From Oxalobacter sp. (lineage in GTDB: Bacteria; Pseudomonadota; Gammaproteobacteria; Burkholderiales; Burkholderiaceae_D): a stretch of DNA of 45,322 bases. Positions within the stretch are counted from its first letter, which is position 1. Every line of letters begins with the position of its first letter. The notes beneath the pieces were generated by a model. That model worked only from the letters and a program-made list of their open reading frames with translations, was not told the DNA's origin and did no database searches. Positions 15,921-24,437 of the stretch are shown in pieces. Both the position numbers and the translations under genes were made by a program. The stretch is taken from the NCBI GenBank assembly GCA_017524145.1, contig JAFWUI010000009.1, positions 1 through 45,322 of the forward strand, written 5' to 3'.

Positions 15921-16295
15921 TCAACTATCCTTATCAAAACACCGGCAATCCACTGCCGAACCTGTATCCTTGCATTTTTCCGGTTCTGCAACCTATGAAC
16001 GGCATTCCCAATACAATCGGAAAAGCGGTTGACGGATGATTGGATGGCGCAGCATCACCTGCCCCTGATTGACCTGAAGACAGCCTGACTGACTGCCTCA
16101 TAAAATCCCATAAAAAATGGTGTACAGATCACCATCTATACACCATTGGAACAGCATTATATAGAATTTTATGATAACAATCAATCAGTTACAGTCAAAA
16201 AATGGAATCTGATGAAACCTGCTGCCAACAACAAACAACAAACCGGCTAGTGTCTGCTACAATTTTTCCATATTGACACAGCGACTTTCAGCTAT
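15921..16295. other. 375-bp divergent intergenic region with a long palindrome
   Basis: No convincing gene is seen between the SGNH hydrolase and the Nudix gene. The main feature is an imperfect palindrome at 16116-16147: nine paired bases (AATGGTGTA with TACACCATT), one C-A mismatch, four more pairs and a CACC loop. A T-run flanks it on the minus strand, so it could end antisense transcription or bind a regulator. An AT-rich patch lies at 16155-16175. Confidence 0.6.
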
Positions 16296-16745
16296 ATGAA
16301 ACACATCCAGGTTGCAGCTGCCGTCATCATCTACCAAGACAGGATCCTCTGTGTGCAACGGGGTTTGGGCAAACAACGTTCGCCAGTCAGCTTCAAATAC
16401 GAATTCCCTGGAGGCAAACTGGAAAACGGCGAAGCCGGGCATACTGCCCTGATGCGTGAGCTTCAAGAAGAACTGCATATCATGACATCCATTACACCGG
16501 ATGATTATATGATGACTGTAGAATATCCTTATCCTGAATGTCATGTAACCATGTATGCTTACCGGTGCGTCGTTCCTTCGCCTGAAATCACTTTGACTGA
16601 ACACATTGCCTGCCAATGGCTTCTGCCAGAACAGCTTGATACCCTTGATTGGGCGCCTGCCGATATTCCAATTGTCCAAGAACTGATGGCACAAAACCGG
16701 CAAATACCTTTACCTCCTATAAACGACCACCAAGATATGCCATGA
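16296..16745 (+). CDS. Nudix hydrolase (MutT/NudG type)
   Basis: A 149-residue Nudix enzyme, which hydrolyses nucleoside triphosphates such as 8-oxo-dGTP or modified CTP to the monophosphate. The Nudix box is intact at residues 40-62 (GGKLENGE, seven residues, then RELQEELHI), with His in place of the usual Gly near its end. The 3' end overlaps the Sel1 gene in an ATGA junction, so the two are translationally coupled. Which nucleotide is cleaned cannot be told from sequence. Confidence 0.88.
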   Translation: MKHIQVAAAVIIYQDRILCVQRGLGKQRSPVSFKYEFPGGKLENGEAGHTALMRELQEELHIMTSITPDDYMMTVEYPYPECHVTMYAYRCVVPSPEITLTEHIACQWLLPEQLDTLDWAPADIPIVQELMAQNRQIPLPPINDHQDMP

Positions 16746-17560
16746 CTTCACCGGAATCCCCCCTTAAACAGCTTGGAATCCAAGCAGAAGCTGGAAAACC
16801 AGAAGCCCAATATCAGTTTGGCATCTGTCTCTGGGAAGGCATCGGGATATCATCAAACCGTGAAAATGCCTTGGAATGGATTACCTTGGCTGCTGGTCAA
16901 GGATATACACCAGCACAGGCTTGGTTAGGTTCACTATACCTCAGCTGGCGTGAAGAGGAGCAGGCAAGGTTTTGGTTTGAGAAAGCGGCACTCCAAGGTG
17001 ATCCGCGTGCCATGTATTACCTTTCGTTGATTTACATCCAAGGCAATATCTTTGGTGCAGACCCTATGCTGGCATTCGAGTGGCTGAAGAAATCTGCTGA
17101 AAACGGTTTTGCTGAAGCCATGGGCAGGCTTGGCATCATGTATTGCCTGGGACATGGTACAGGGAAAGACCATCAAGCCGCTATGCAGTGGTTCCAGAAA
17201 GCAGCCTTGAAAGGCGACCATAATGCCCAGATGCTGCTTGCCACCGCCTATCTTACAGGCTCAGGTGTCCCACAAGATGAAACTTCTGCCATATACTGGT
17301 TTGACCAAGTCAGACAGACCTGCACCGACAATAAAGCTTTCCTCATTATGGCTGACACAATCCTAGAGGGAACGCTGATGCCCTGCTGCCGTGTATCGTC
17401 TTATGTCCTGTTGAGCATCCACGGCACCCTCTTTCCGGAAATAAAAGTCGATATGTCCACCCTCATTGGAACCATGTCCAATGAACAGCTATCACAAGCA
17501 AAATTCATTGTCAAAAGCATTCTGACGGATAACAAGGAGCCATACCATCCCATTCAGTAG
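16742..17560 (+). CDS. Cytosolic Sel1-repeat protein coupled to the Nudix gene
   Basis: A 272-residue protein without signal peptide, with five or six Sel1-like repeats between residues 10 and 205 (AQYQFGICLWEGIGI; AQAWLGSLYLSW; AMGRLGIMYCLGHGTG; AQMLLATAYLTGSGV), then a C-terminal helical part with a CC pair. The ATG at 16742 overlaps the stop of the Nudix gene (ATGA), which fixes the start. It is the third Sel1 protein in the window and, like the one at 10503, follows an enzyme gene closely, suggesting a partner role. Confidence 0.82.
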   Translation: MTSPESPLKQLGIQAEAGKPEAQYQFGICLWEGIGISSNRENALEWITLAAGQGYTPAQAWLGSLYLSWREEEQARFWFEKAALQGDPRAMYYLSLIYIQGNIFGADPMLAFEWLKKSAENGFAEAMGRLGIMYCLGHGTGKDHQAAMQWFQKAALKGDHNAQMLLATAYLTGSGVPQDETSAIYWFDQVRQTCTDNKAFLIMADTILEGTLMPCCRVSSYVLLSIHGTLFPEIKVDMSTLIGTMSNEQLSQAKFIVKSILTDNKEPYHPIQ

Positions 17561-17758
17561 AAATCCTGCCGCCGGTACAAGACTATTACTTTTTTGTTTC
17601 ATGATGGATACCTGTTGTTTTTTCAATTAGAATGTTCAGGAAAAAGTTCTTTTTTCAAGAAAGGAAAACCTTTATACCCTTCTTTCACCATGTAACTTAA
17701 AGTCTGTTGTATCTGCACCACCATACAAATAGAATTTTCTATCGGAAGGGGTATTCTT

Positions 17759-17989
17759 ATGATTAAACAGATTGGACAGAGAATCCGCGAACTCCGCAGG
17801 GCAAAAGGCATCAGCCAAGAACAGCTGGGCCTTGAAGCAGGTTTGCACAGAACCTACATCGTCAGTGTAGAGAACGGGAAGCGTAACATCTCAATCAGCG
17901 CACTCAACAGGATCTGGGAAGGGTTGCATATCACACCCCAGACTTTCTTTGATTCTTCCTTATTCAAGAAAAAAGAATCTAAAGCCTGA
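17759..17989 (+). CDS. XRE-family HTH regulator
   Basis: A 76-residue protein that is one Cro/CI-type HTH domain: IRELRRAKGISQEQLGLEAG, then the recognition helix region HRTYIVSVENGKRNISISAL. The E-x-G-x-R-N-I-S-I/L wording resembles restriction-modification controller (C) proteins, but no methylase or endonuclease gene is near. GGAAGGGG is eight bases before the ATG. The gene is flanked by 198 and 210 bases without other genes, so it is probably transcribed alone and may regulate itself. Confidence 0.85.
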   Translation: MIKQIGQRIRELRRAKGISQEQLGLEAGLHRTYIVSVENGKRNISISALNRIWEGLHITPQTFFDSSLFKKKESKA

Positions 17990-18199
17990 TTTCCCTTGTC
18001 TGAGGAAAGGTTTCTCCATTGAATCCTTCAGGTTGGAACGGAATCATTATATGCAGAATTCAGCATAAGGAACTGCCAGCCTTCTCGATTTATCTGAATA
18101 TTTCATATAAGCCTGTCCAGGGTTTCCTTGCGTCCAGTGGTGAAACAGGTAACAATCATCAAATCCCCAGATACCTGTCCCTTGACCTTGTGGAATGCT

Positions 18200-18622
18200 A
18201 TGAAAACCCATGACATCCTCAAACGGTTTGCCGTTGCTTTATCCATAGCCTTGGTCTGCCTGTCCATGACCGCCTGTATCAAGACAGACCATCATCATAA
18301 GGGAACCCTCGATGGCCCTCAGGCAAACAACCTGATTGCAAAGTGGGGGAAACAGCTCCATATCCTTGATGTCCGTACACCGGAAGAATATGCCCAATGC
18401 CATCTTAAAGGCGCCATCAATATCCCGGTCGAAACCCTTTCTGAAAAAGTCAGTTCCCTGCCAGATGGCCCGATACTCATTGTCTGCCGCCGAGGAGTAC
18501 GCGCGCACAAAGCCTACCACATCATCCTTGAGGCACAGCCACAGCGCAAAGAACTTTATTACCTCAACGGAATACCGACCTACAATGAAGACGGTTCGTG
18601 CAACTGTATGACATTCAAGTAA
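18200..18622 (+). CDS. Rhodanese-domain lipoprotein
   Basis: A 140-residue lipoprotein (lipobox SMTAC, Cys26) with one rhodanese domain. ILDVRTPEEYAQCHLKGAIN, seen from about residue 55, is the standard N-terminal signature, and the active-site loop is CRRGVR with catalytic Cys96. Rhodaneses carry sulfane sulfur, for example to thiosulfate or cyanide acceptors; periplasmic single-domain forms (PspE-like) have poorly known roles. A His triplet follows the lipidated Cys. birA starts 17 bases downstream, so the three genes to pyc may form an operon. Confidence 0.85.
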   Translation: MKTHDILKRFAVALSIALVCLSMTACIKTDHHHKGTLDGPQANNLIAKWGKQLHILDVRTPEEYAQCHLKGAINIPVETLSEKVSSLPDGPILIVCRRGVRAHKAYHIILEAQPQRKELYYLNGIPTYNEDGSCNCMTFK

Positions 18623-18639
18623 ACCAAGGGAAGCCAAAC

Positions 18640-19379
18640 ATGTTGGACACACACCATATCGGTACAGTCGGTTCTGTCCTTGATGCTGCATGGGAAGCTG
18701 TCGAAGCGGGAACACTGCCCGTATTTGACAGCATCGTGGCATCCGCCCAAACAGCTGGCCGGGGACAATACCGCCGGACCTGGTTTTCTCCTGAAGGCAA
18801 CCTTTATGCCGCTCTGCGTCTGCCAAGAACCCCTCCATTCCTCGGAACAGAAGCAGCAGTCGCTATCGGAGCTTGGATTGCAGACGCCCTTTACAAGGCT
18901 GGTTACCCTGCCTCACTCAAATGGCCCAATGATGTTGTTGTCCAATTCCTTGACAGGCCTGTCAAGGTCTGCGGCATCCTGCTGGAAGAAAGGAATGGCT
19001 CCATCATGGCGGGAATCGGTGTCAATATCAGCCATTCGCCAGATATTTCCGGCATGCGTGAAGAAACTGCTTTGGAAGCAGGGACACTCAGAGCCGCAGC
19101 ACAGGTGTATGGCTTGCCACAACCAACCGTGAAGAATGTATGGGATTTGCTTTTAAAGAACATCTATTCATCTTATACTTCTAACATTGGGCAATTGTGC
19201 GCATGGAAACCTGCCGCCATCCGGCATCTGCTATGGCGTGGTATGCCCATTGTTTTGGTGGATGGCGAAAACAGACCACCGGCATCCTACAGGAAGTCGG
19301 TCCTAGTGGAGAATTGATTCTCGAAACAAATGGTGCTCCGCAAGCATTCCTTCGCGGAAGCATCAGATACTGCGGTTAA
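18640..19379 (+). pseudogene. birA: Biotin-[acetyl-CoA-carboxylase] ligase, frameshifted near the C terminus
   Basis: Short-form (monofunctional, no N-terminal HTH) biotin protein ligase, which activates biotin as biotinyl-AMP and attaches it to a Lys of carboxylases. The catalytic signatures are intact: TAGRGQYRRTWFSPEGNLY, KWPNDV, VCGILLE and GIGVNI. In the first frame the protein ends at 19317 with a foreign tail after VDGEN. The expected C-terminal beta domain (TTGILQEVGPSGELILETNG to SIRYCG) continues in another frame to a TAA at 19377-19379. One extra A in the A-run at 19268-19271 would restore a single product. Either a true mutation, a sequencing error or frameshifting explains it. 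pyc follows 27 bases later. Confidence 0.85.
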
Positions 19380-19406
19380 AAACCGTCAGGTAAAGGAAAG
19401 AGTGTA

Positions 19407-22400
19407 ATGGCGAACAAAACCTTTAAAGATGTACAGAATTTTCTGAAAGGCAAAAAAATCCTCGTTGCAAACCGTGGGATTACTGCCCGGCGTATCTGCC
19501 GTTCTATCCGGGAACGGTTTGATGCAGTTGCTGTCATGACGGCAACCGATATCGACCGTACTGCACCTGCAGCTGCTGCTGCGCATGAACTGCTGTTGCT
19601 GGGTCCTGACCCACGTGCATACCTGGATATCGACTGCATCGTTGAGAAAGCACAGCAACAGGGCATCATCGGTATCCATCCAGGTTGGGGGTTCGCCTCT
19701 GAAGACAGCCGTTTCCCGGCTGTCTGCGAAAAAGCAGGCATCACTTTCATCGGGGCTTCTGAAACTGCCATGAACCAGCTGGGCAACAAGGTTGAAGCCC
19801 GCAAAGTCGCAAAATCCCTTGGAATTCCCGTTGTTCCTGGCTCGGATGGTGCAGTCGACCTGAAAACAGCCCGTGCACTCATCAAGGAAATCGGGTTGCC
19901 GATCATGCTGAAGGCTGAAGGCGGCGGCGGTGGCCGCGGCATCTTTGCCATTTTCAACGAAGCAGAACTTGATGACGCTTTCTTCAAAGCATCCACCATG
20001 GCGCAGGCATCCTTTGGCAACCCACGCCTGTTTGTCGAGAAATTCCTGGCAGATGTCCATCACATCGAAATCCAAGTGCTGGCTGACCGCTATGGCAATG
20101 TCTTTGCCTTCGATGAGCGCGACTGTACTGTCCAGCGCAACAACCAGAAACTGATTGAAATCACGCCTTCCCCATGGAAAGGCGTCACCCCTCAGCTACG
20201 CGAACAGCTGAAGGACTACGCACGCCGCCTGGTCGCTGCAACCGGCTATTACTCGCTGGCAACCGTCGAATTCCTTGTCCTGCCAGACAGCACTGCCTAC
20301 ATGATTGAAGTCAATACCCGTCTGCAGGTCGAACACGGCATCACCGAAAGCCGTTATGGCATTGACCTTGTTGAAGAACAGATTGCTGTTGCATTCGGTT
20401 CTGAACTGCGTTACAAGGAAGATACCCTGAAACCTGCTTTTGCAGCATTGCAGGTACGTATCAACCTGGAAAACCCACAGGAAAACTTTGCACCGAACTC
20501 CGGTCAGATTACCCGTTATGTCTCTCCAGGCGGTCCTGGTGTCCGTCTTGACTCCAATATCAGTGCGGGTTATGAATTCCCAGCAAACTATGACTCGGCA
20601 GGCGCTCTGTTGATTGCCTATGCCAATGACTGGGAAAAATCACTTGGCATCATGGACCGGGCCCTCGGGGAATATATCATTGGCGGTGTCCACACCACCA
20701 TTCCGTTCTATCGCCAGGTCATCAAGGCACCGCAGTTCCGGACCGGTGACATCACAACGCATTTTGTCCAGGACCATCCTGAACTCTTCCAATATGAAGA
20801 CCTGGCTCCTGAAGAAGAACGGTTGGCAAAACTGGTGGCAGAAATCTCAGCAAAAGGCTACAACCCATATGTACAGCTCGGTGAGTACCGCTCTCCAGAT
20901 ACCCCGCGTCTGAGCGCTTTCACGCCTGTCCTGCCAGAAATCAGCACAGAAACACGCCGCCGTCCCAATCCTTATCCGCATGGCGACCGTGAAGCGCTGC
21001 TCGACTTCATCCGGGATACCGATTACATCCATTTCACGGATACAACGACCCGTGACCAGACCCAGTCCAATTCCGGCAACCGTCTGCGGTTGGCTGAAGA
21101 CCGTCTCATTGGGCCTTATCTGGACAACATGAACCTCTTCTCCATCGAAAATGGTGGTGGTGCGCATTTCCATGTCGATATGCTGGCGAACATGACCTAT
21201 CCATTCACAGAAGCCAAGGAATGGAACCGTTTTGCACCGAAAACGCTCAAACAGCTGCTTGTCCGCTCCACCAACACGCTGGGTTATCAGCCACAGCCCC
21301 GCAATGTCATGCATGCGACCGGGGAAATGGTCTGCGACAACTACCAGATTGTCCGGAGTTTCGACTTCCTGAACCATGTCGAGAACATGCTGCCATTTGC
21401 AGAAGTCGTACTCAACCGTAAAGACTGTGTCTTTGAGCCGGCACTTTCCATGTCCAATGCAAAAGGCTTTGACGTCAAGCATTATATGGGGGTCACTGAA
21501 CACATCATCCGCATGATTGCCAAACTGATGGGGGTCGGCGAACACGAAGCAGCACGTCATTTCATCCTTGGCCTGAAAGACATGGGCGGTGTCATGCCGC
21601 CCCAGTTCATGACCCAGCTTGTCACTGCACTGCGCAAGGAATGGCCGGAACTGGTCCTGCATTACCACCGTCATGTCACTGATGGACTTTACCTGCCTGC
21701 ATGTGCCGCTGCTGCCAAGGCAGGTTGCCAGATTGTTGACGTCGCACTGGGTTCTTCAGTACGCAGCTATGGCCAAGGCGATGTCCAGTCACTGGTTGCC
21801 TACCTTGAAGATGAATTGGAGTTGAAGACCAATCTCGACAAAGATGCCATCCGCGATGCCAACTTTGTCTGCAAGCAGATCATGCCTTACTTCGACCGTT
21901 ATTGCGCCCCTTACTTCCAAGGTGTGGACTATGATGTTGTCCGCCATGGTATGCCAGGGGGGGCAACTTCCTCTTCACAGGAAGGCGCAATGAAGCAGGG
22001 ACATATCCACCTGCTGCCATTCATGCTGCGTTTCCTCGAACAGACCCGTAAGATTGTCCGTTACCATGATGTGACACCTGGCAGTCAGATTACCTGGAAC
22101 ACCTCGTTCCTGGCAGTCACCGGTGCACACCGCCGTGGCGGCGATGCTGAAGTCCGTCATCTGCTGAACGTTCTGGAGGCCATCAACAGCCTTCCAGAAG
22201 AAAAACTGTCTGAAGACCTGAAGAAAGACCGGTTGATCATCTACCGTGACTGCAACGATGCTTTCCGCAACCTGCTGTTGGGTAAATTCGGCCGTATGCC
22301 ACTTGGCTTCCCGCCTGACTGGGTCTATGAAAGCGCTTTCGGCATCAACTGGAAAGATGCCATCGCCCGCCGTACAGAAGTCTCTCCAATCGAAGCTTTG

Positions 22401-23108
22401 CCAGCAGCCAACATGGCGGCATTGAGGGATGAATGCACCCGGTTGCTGAAACGCGAACCGACCCCTGAAGAATTCGTCATGTACCTGAACTTCCCGGGCG
22501 ATGCATTGAAGACCATCCAGTTCCAGGCACAGTTCGGCGATCCAAACTGCCTGCCATTGCATATCTGGTTTGAAGGGATGCAGGTTGGTGAAACCCTGAT
22601 GTTCCGGGATTCTGAAGGAAAGCCTCATCAGCTCCAGATCATCTCCATCTCCCGGCCTAATGATGCTGGAAGGTGTACAGTCCGTTACATCCTTGATTCT
22701 GAATTCATGACCTCTGCGGTCCAGTTGGGCCAGGGCAGTGGTCAAGGTATGAAAGGTGTCACGATGGCAGACCGGAACGATATCTACCAGGTTGCTGCAC
22801 CAAGTGCAGGTGACCTGTGGGTCATGTATGTCTCCCCGGGTGATATCGTCAAGAAAGGTTCTGAAATCTTCAATGTTTCCATCATGAAACAGGAAAAGGC
22901 TGTCTTGGCACCATGCGACGGTATTGTCAAACGGGTTCTCAAGACAGCAGATTTCAAGGCCAACAAGAAAATGGTTCCTGTCCGTGAAGGAGAGCTCCTT
23001 GTTGAACTGGGACCAATTCCACAGATGTGCCCGAACGAAGCCTGTGGTCACCATATCGGCAGTACCGATGCCCGTTACTGCCCTTACTGCGGTACCAACC
23101 TGCACTGA
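19407..23108 (+). CDS. pyc: Pyruvate carboxylase with C-terminal zinc ribbon
   Basis: A 1233-residue single-chain pyruvate carboxylase, making oxaloacetate from pyruvate, bicarbonate and ATP. Biotin carboxylase comes first (ILVANRGITARRICRS, ATP-grasp GGGGGRG near 173, ERDCTVQRNNQK, EVNTRLQVEH), then the carboxyltransferase TIM barrel (DTTTRDQTQS near 545; Lys724 in LKDMGG; His754 and His756), then the biotinyl domain with the target Lys1161 in SIMKQEKAV. That biotin motif differs from the usual AMKM. After it the protein adds a zinc ribbon with CPNEAC and CPYC (about 1208-1230), absent from classic enzymes of ~1150 residues. AAAGGAAAG precedes the ATG. A terminator follows. Confidence 0.95.
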   Translation: MANKTFKDVQNFLKGKKILVANRGITARRICRSIRERFDAVAVMTATDIDRTAPAAAAAHELLLLGPDPRAYLDIDCIVEKAQQQGIIGIHPGWGFASEDSRFPAVCEKAGITFIGASETAMNQLGNKVEARKVAKSLGIPVVPGSDGAVDLKTARALIKEIGLPIMLKAEGGGGGRGIFAIFNEAELDDAFFKASTMAQASFGNPRLFVEKFLADVHHIEIQVLADRYGNVFAFDERDCTVQRNNQKLIEITPSPWKGVTPQLREQLKDYARRLVAATGYYSLATVEFLVLPDSTAYMIEVNTRLQVEHGITESRYGIDLVEEQIAVAFGSELRYKEDTLKPAFAALQVRINLENPQENFAPNSGQITRYVSPGGPGVRLDSNISAGYEFPANYDSAGALLIAYANDWEKSLGIMDRALGEYIIGGVHTTIPFYRQVIKAPQFRTGDITTHFVQDHPELFQYEDLAPEEERLAKLVAEISAKGYNPYVQLGEYRSPDTPRLSAFTPVLPEISTETRRRPNPYPHGDREALLDFIRDTDYIHFTDTTTRDQTQSNSGNRLRLAEDRLIGPYLDNMNLFSIENGGGAHFHVDMLANMTYPFTEAKEWNRFAPKTLKQLLVRSTNTLGYQPQPRNVMHATGEMVCDNYQIVRSFDFLNHVENMLPFAEVVLNRKDCVFEPALSMSNAKGFDVKHYMGVTEHIIRMIAKLMGVGEHEAARHFILGLKDMGGVMPPQFMTQLVTALRKEWPELVLHYHRHVTDGLYLPACAAAAKAGCQIVDVALGSSVRSYGQGDVQSLVAYLEDELELKTNLDKDAIRDANFVCKQIMPYFDRYCAPYFQGVDYDVVRHGMPGGATSSSQEGAMKQGHIHLLPFMLRFLEQTRKIVRYHDVTPGSQITWNTSFLAVTGAHRRGGDAEVRHLLNVLEAINSLPEEKLSEDLKKDRLIIYRDCNDAFRNLLLGKFGRMPLGFPPDWVYESAFGINWKDAIARRTEVSPIEALPAANMAALRDECTRLLKREPTPEEFVMYLNFPGDALKTIQFQAQFGDPNCLPLHIWFEGMQVGETLMFRDSEGKPHQLQIISISRPNDAGRCTVRYILDSEFMTSAVQLGQGSGQGMKGVTMADRNDIYQVAAPSAGDLWVMYVSPGDIVKKGSEIFNVSIMKQEKAVLAPCDGIVKRVLKTADFKANKKMVPVREGELLVELGPIPQMCPNEACGHHIGSTDARYCPYCGTNLH

Positions 23109-23130
23109 TATCGGACAGTTTATCAGCACG

Positions 23131-23163
23131 AAAGCCCCGGGAAATACATTCCGGGGCTTTTTC
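23131..23163 (+). terminator. Rho-independent terminator of pyc
   Basis: AAAGCCCCGG pairs with CCGGGGCTTT around GAAATACATT and is followed by two further T (five T in all with the stem). It lies 22 bases past the pyc stop. Confidence 0.9.
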
Positions 23164-23210
23164 GATGGATACAACAAAATGTAACAGATGTAACTTATCT
23201 AAAACTCATA

Positions 23211-23239
23211 TTGTTCCGTCTGACATTCTATATTATGAT
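23211..23239 (+). promoter_or_regulatory. Possible sigma-70 promoter of the Gly/Tyr/His-rich gene
   Basis: TTGTTC at 23211-23216 and TATGAT at 23234-23239 are 17 bases apart, as for a housekeeping promoter. The -35 box is a partial match only. It would give a leader of about 90 bases for the gene at 23337. Confidence 0.35.
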
Positions 23240-23336
23240 TTAGATACTGATAGTAGACATCTGTATAGGATTTCCATTACAGGATTCTGCATCCAGTACT
23301 TAGTCCATCCCTTTACTGCGCAAAAAGGAGACAAAT

Positions 23337-23606
23337 ATGAAAAAACTCTTAGCAGGTTTACTGGCATTCGCCGTCGCAGGAGCTGCATTTGCATGGGGTC
23401 CTGGCCCAAGCCGTTACCGTGGTGATGGTCCACGCTACCATCACCGTTATCATGGCGGTCCTGGTTACTACCGTGGCGGTCCTGGTTACTACCGTGGCGG
23501 CCCTGGCTATCACCGTGGTCCTGGTTATTACCATCGAGGTCCTGGTTATTACCATCGAGGCCCTGGCTATCACCGTGGCTATTATGGTCCTCGCCGTTAT
23601 TGGTAA
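23337..23606 (+). CDS. Small Gly/Tyr/His/Arg-rich exported protein
   Basis: An 89-residue protein: signal peptide 1-19 (cut after AFA), then a repetitive mature part built from GPGYYRG / GPGYHRG / GPGYYHRG units, seven or so in a row. It has no acidic residues beyond the start of the mature part, so it is strongly basic and aromatic. AAAAAGGAGA gives a strong ribosome site and a strong terminator follows, so it is probably well expressed and monocistronic. Tyr/His/Gly proteins of this sort can bind metals or self-associate; function unknown. Confidence 0.8.
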   Translation: MKKLLAGLLAFAVAGAAFAWGPGPSRYRGDGPRYHHRYHGGPGYYRGGPGYYRGGPGYHRGPGYYHRGPGYYHRGPGYHRGYYGPRRYW

Positions 23607-23614
23607 CCAACCTC

Positions 23615-23646
23615 TCAAAACCCGCACAGGAGAGTGCGGGTTTTTT
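23615..23646 (+). terminator. Rho-independent terminator
   Basis: CCCGCAC (23621-23627) pairs with GTGCGGG (23634-23640) around AGGAGA, followed by six T. Confidence 0.9.
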
Positions 23647-23760
23647 GTGCCTGCCAGCATGAAAAACGAAACCATGCTATCCTGTCTGGACAGGCGGAAA
23701 ATAGAACAAGAAGACAAACCGCCATCTCCTATGACAATCCACTGAAAAAAGGTGAAAGAC

Positions 23761-24339
23761 ATGGCACACACACTCCCACCTCTCCCTTATGCAGAAAATG
23801 CCCTTGAACCCATCATCTCGACAGAAACCATCGGTTACCACTATGGCAGGCATCATAAATCCTATGTGGATACCCTGAACCGCCTGATTGCAGGCACAGA
23901 ATACGAAAACCTCAGCCTTGAAGACATCATCCGCAAAGCCAGTGACGGCATTTTCAATAACGCCGCGCAGGTTTACAACCATACCTTCTACTGGAATGGA
24001 CTCACGCCAAACGGCAAAGGCAGGCCTGACGGTGCCCTGCTCTCTGCAATCGAGAAAAAATGGGGATCCTTTGAAGACTTCCAGAAAGCCTTTACGGCAT
24101 CCTGCACCGGAAACTTTGGATCAGGTTGGACATGGCTGGTGAAAAAGGCCGACGGAACGCTTGATATCGTCAATACCTCCAATGCAGCCACACCGGTTAC
24201 AGGAGACAGCACGCCGCTGCTCACCTTCGATGTATGGGAACATGCCTACTATATCGACTACCGGAATGCCCGTGCAAAATATGTCGAATCCCTCTGGCAG
24301 ATTGTCAACTGGGATGAAGTTGCCAGACGGTTCGGCTGA
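23761..24339 (+). CDS. sodB: Superoxide dismutase, iron type
   Basis: A 192-residue cytosolic superoxide dismutase converting superoxide to H2O2 and O2. Metal ligands are His27 (YHYGRHH), His74 ([12 protein letters not shown]), Asp157 and His161 ([11 protein letters not shown]). The [14 protein letters not shown] wording and the short length point to the Fe rather than Mn group. AAGGTGA precedes ATG 23761 by about six bases; a GTG nine bases upstream is less likely. With dps nearby in the window it suggests oxygen stress handling. Confidence 0.93.
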   Translation: MAHTLPPLPYAENALEPIISTETIGYHYGRHHKSYVDTLNRLIAGTEYENLSLEDIIRKASDGIFNNAAQVYNHTFYWNGLTPNGKGRPDGALLSAIEKKWGSFEDFQKAFTASCTGNFGSGWTWLVKKADGTLDIVNTSNAATPVTGDSTPLLTFDVWEHAYYIDYRNARAKYVESLWQIVNWDEVARRFG

Positions 24340-24437
24340 CAGGATGGCATCAGCAAAAGACTGGAAGGGCAGAACCAAGCTTTTGCCCTTTCCATTCAAG
24401 CATGAAGCAGAAAGGTCTTCAACGCAGTCTGGAACAA

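Noticed and set aside
17759-17989. Controller protein of a restriction-modification system
   Set aside because: The wording of the HTH is similar, but no methyltransferase or nuclease gene is near, so only an XRE regulator is called.
19264-19275. Programmed -1 frameshift site in birA
   Set aside because: The sequence GGC GAA AAC AGA does not fit the X-XXY-YYZ slippery pattern and no clear downstream stem is seen. A one-base deletion or read error is more likely.
21975-23177. 400-residue frame antisense to pyc (and a 275-residue one at 20847-21674)
   Set aside because: Long antisense frames are common opposite strongly biased coding sequence. pyc is complete on the other strand and these have no family motifs.
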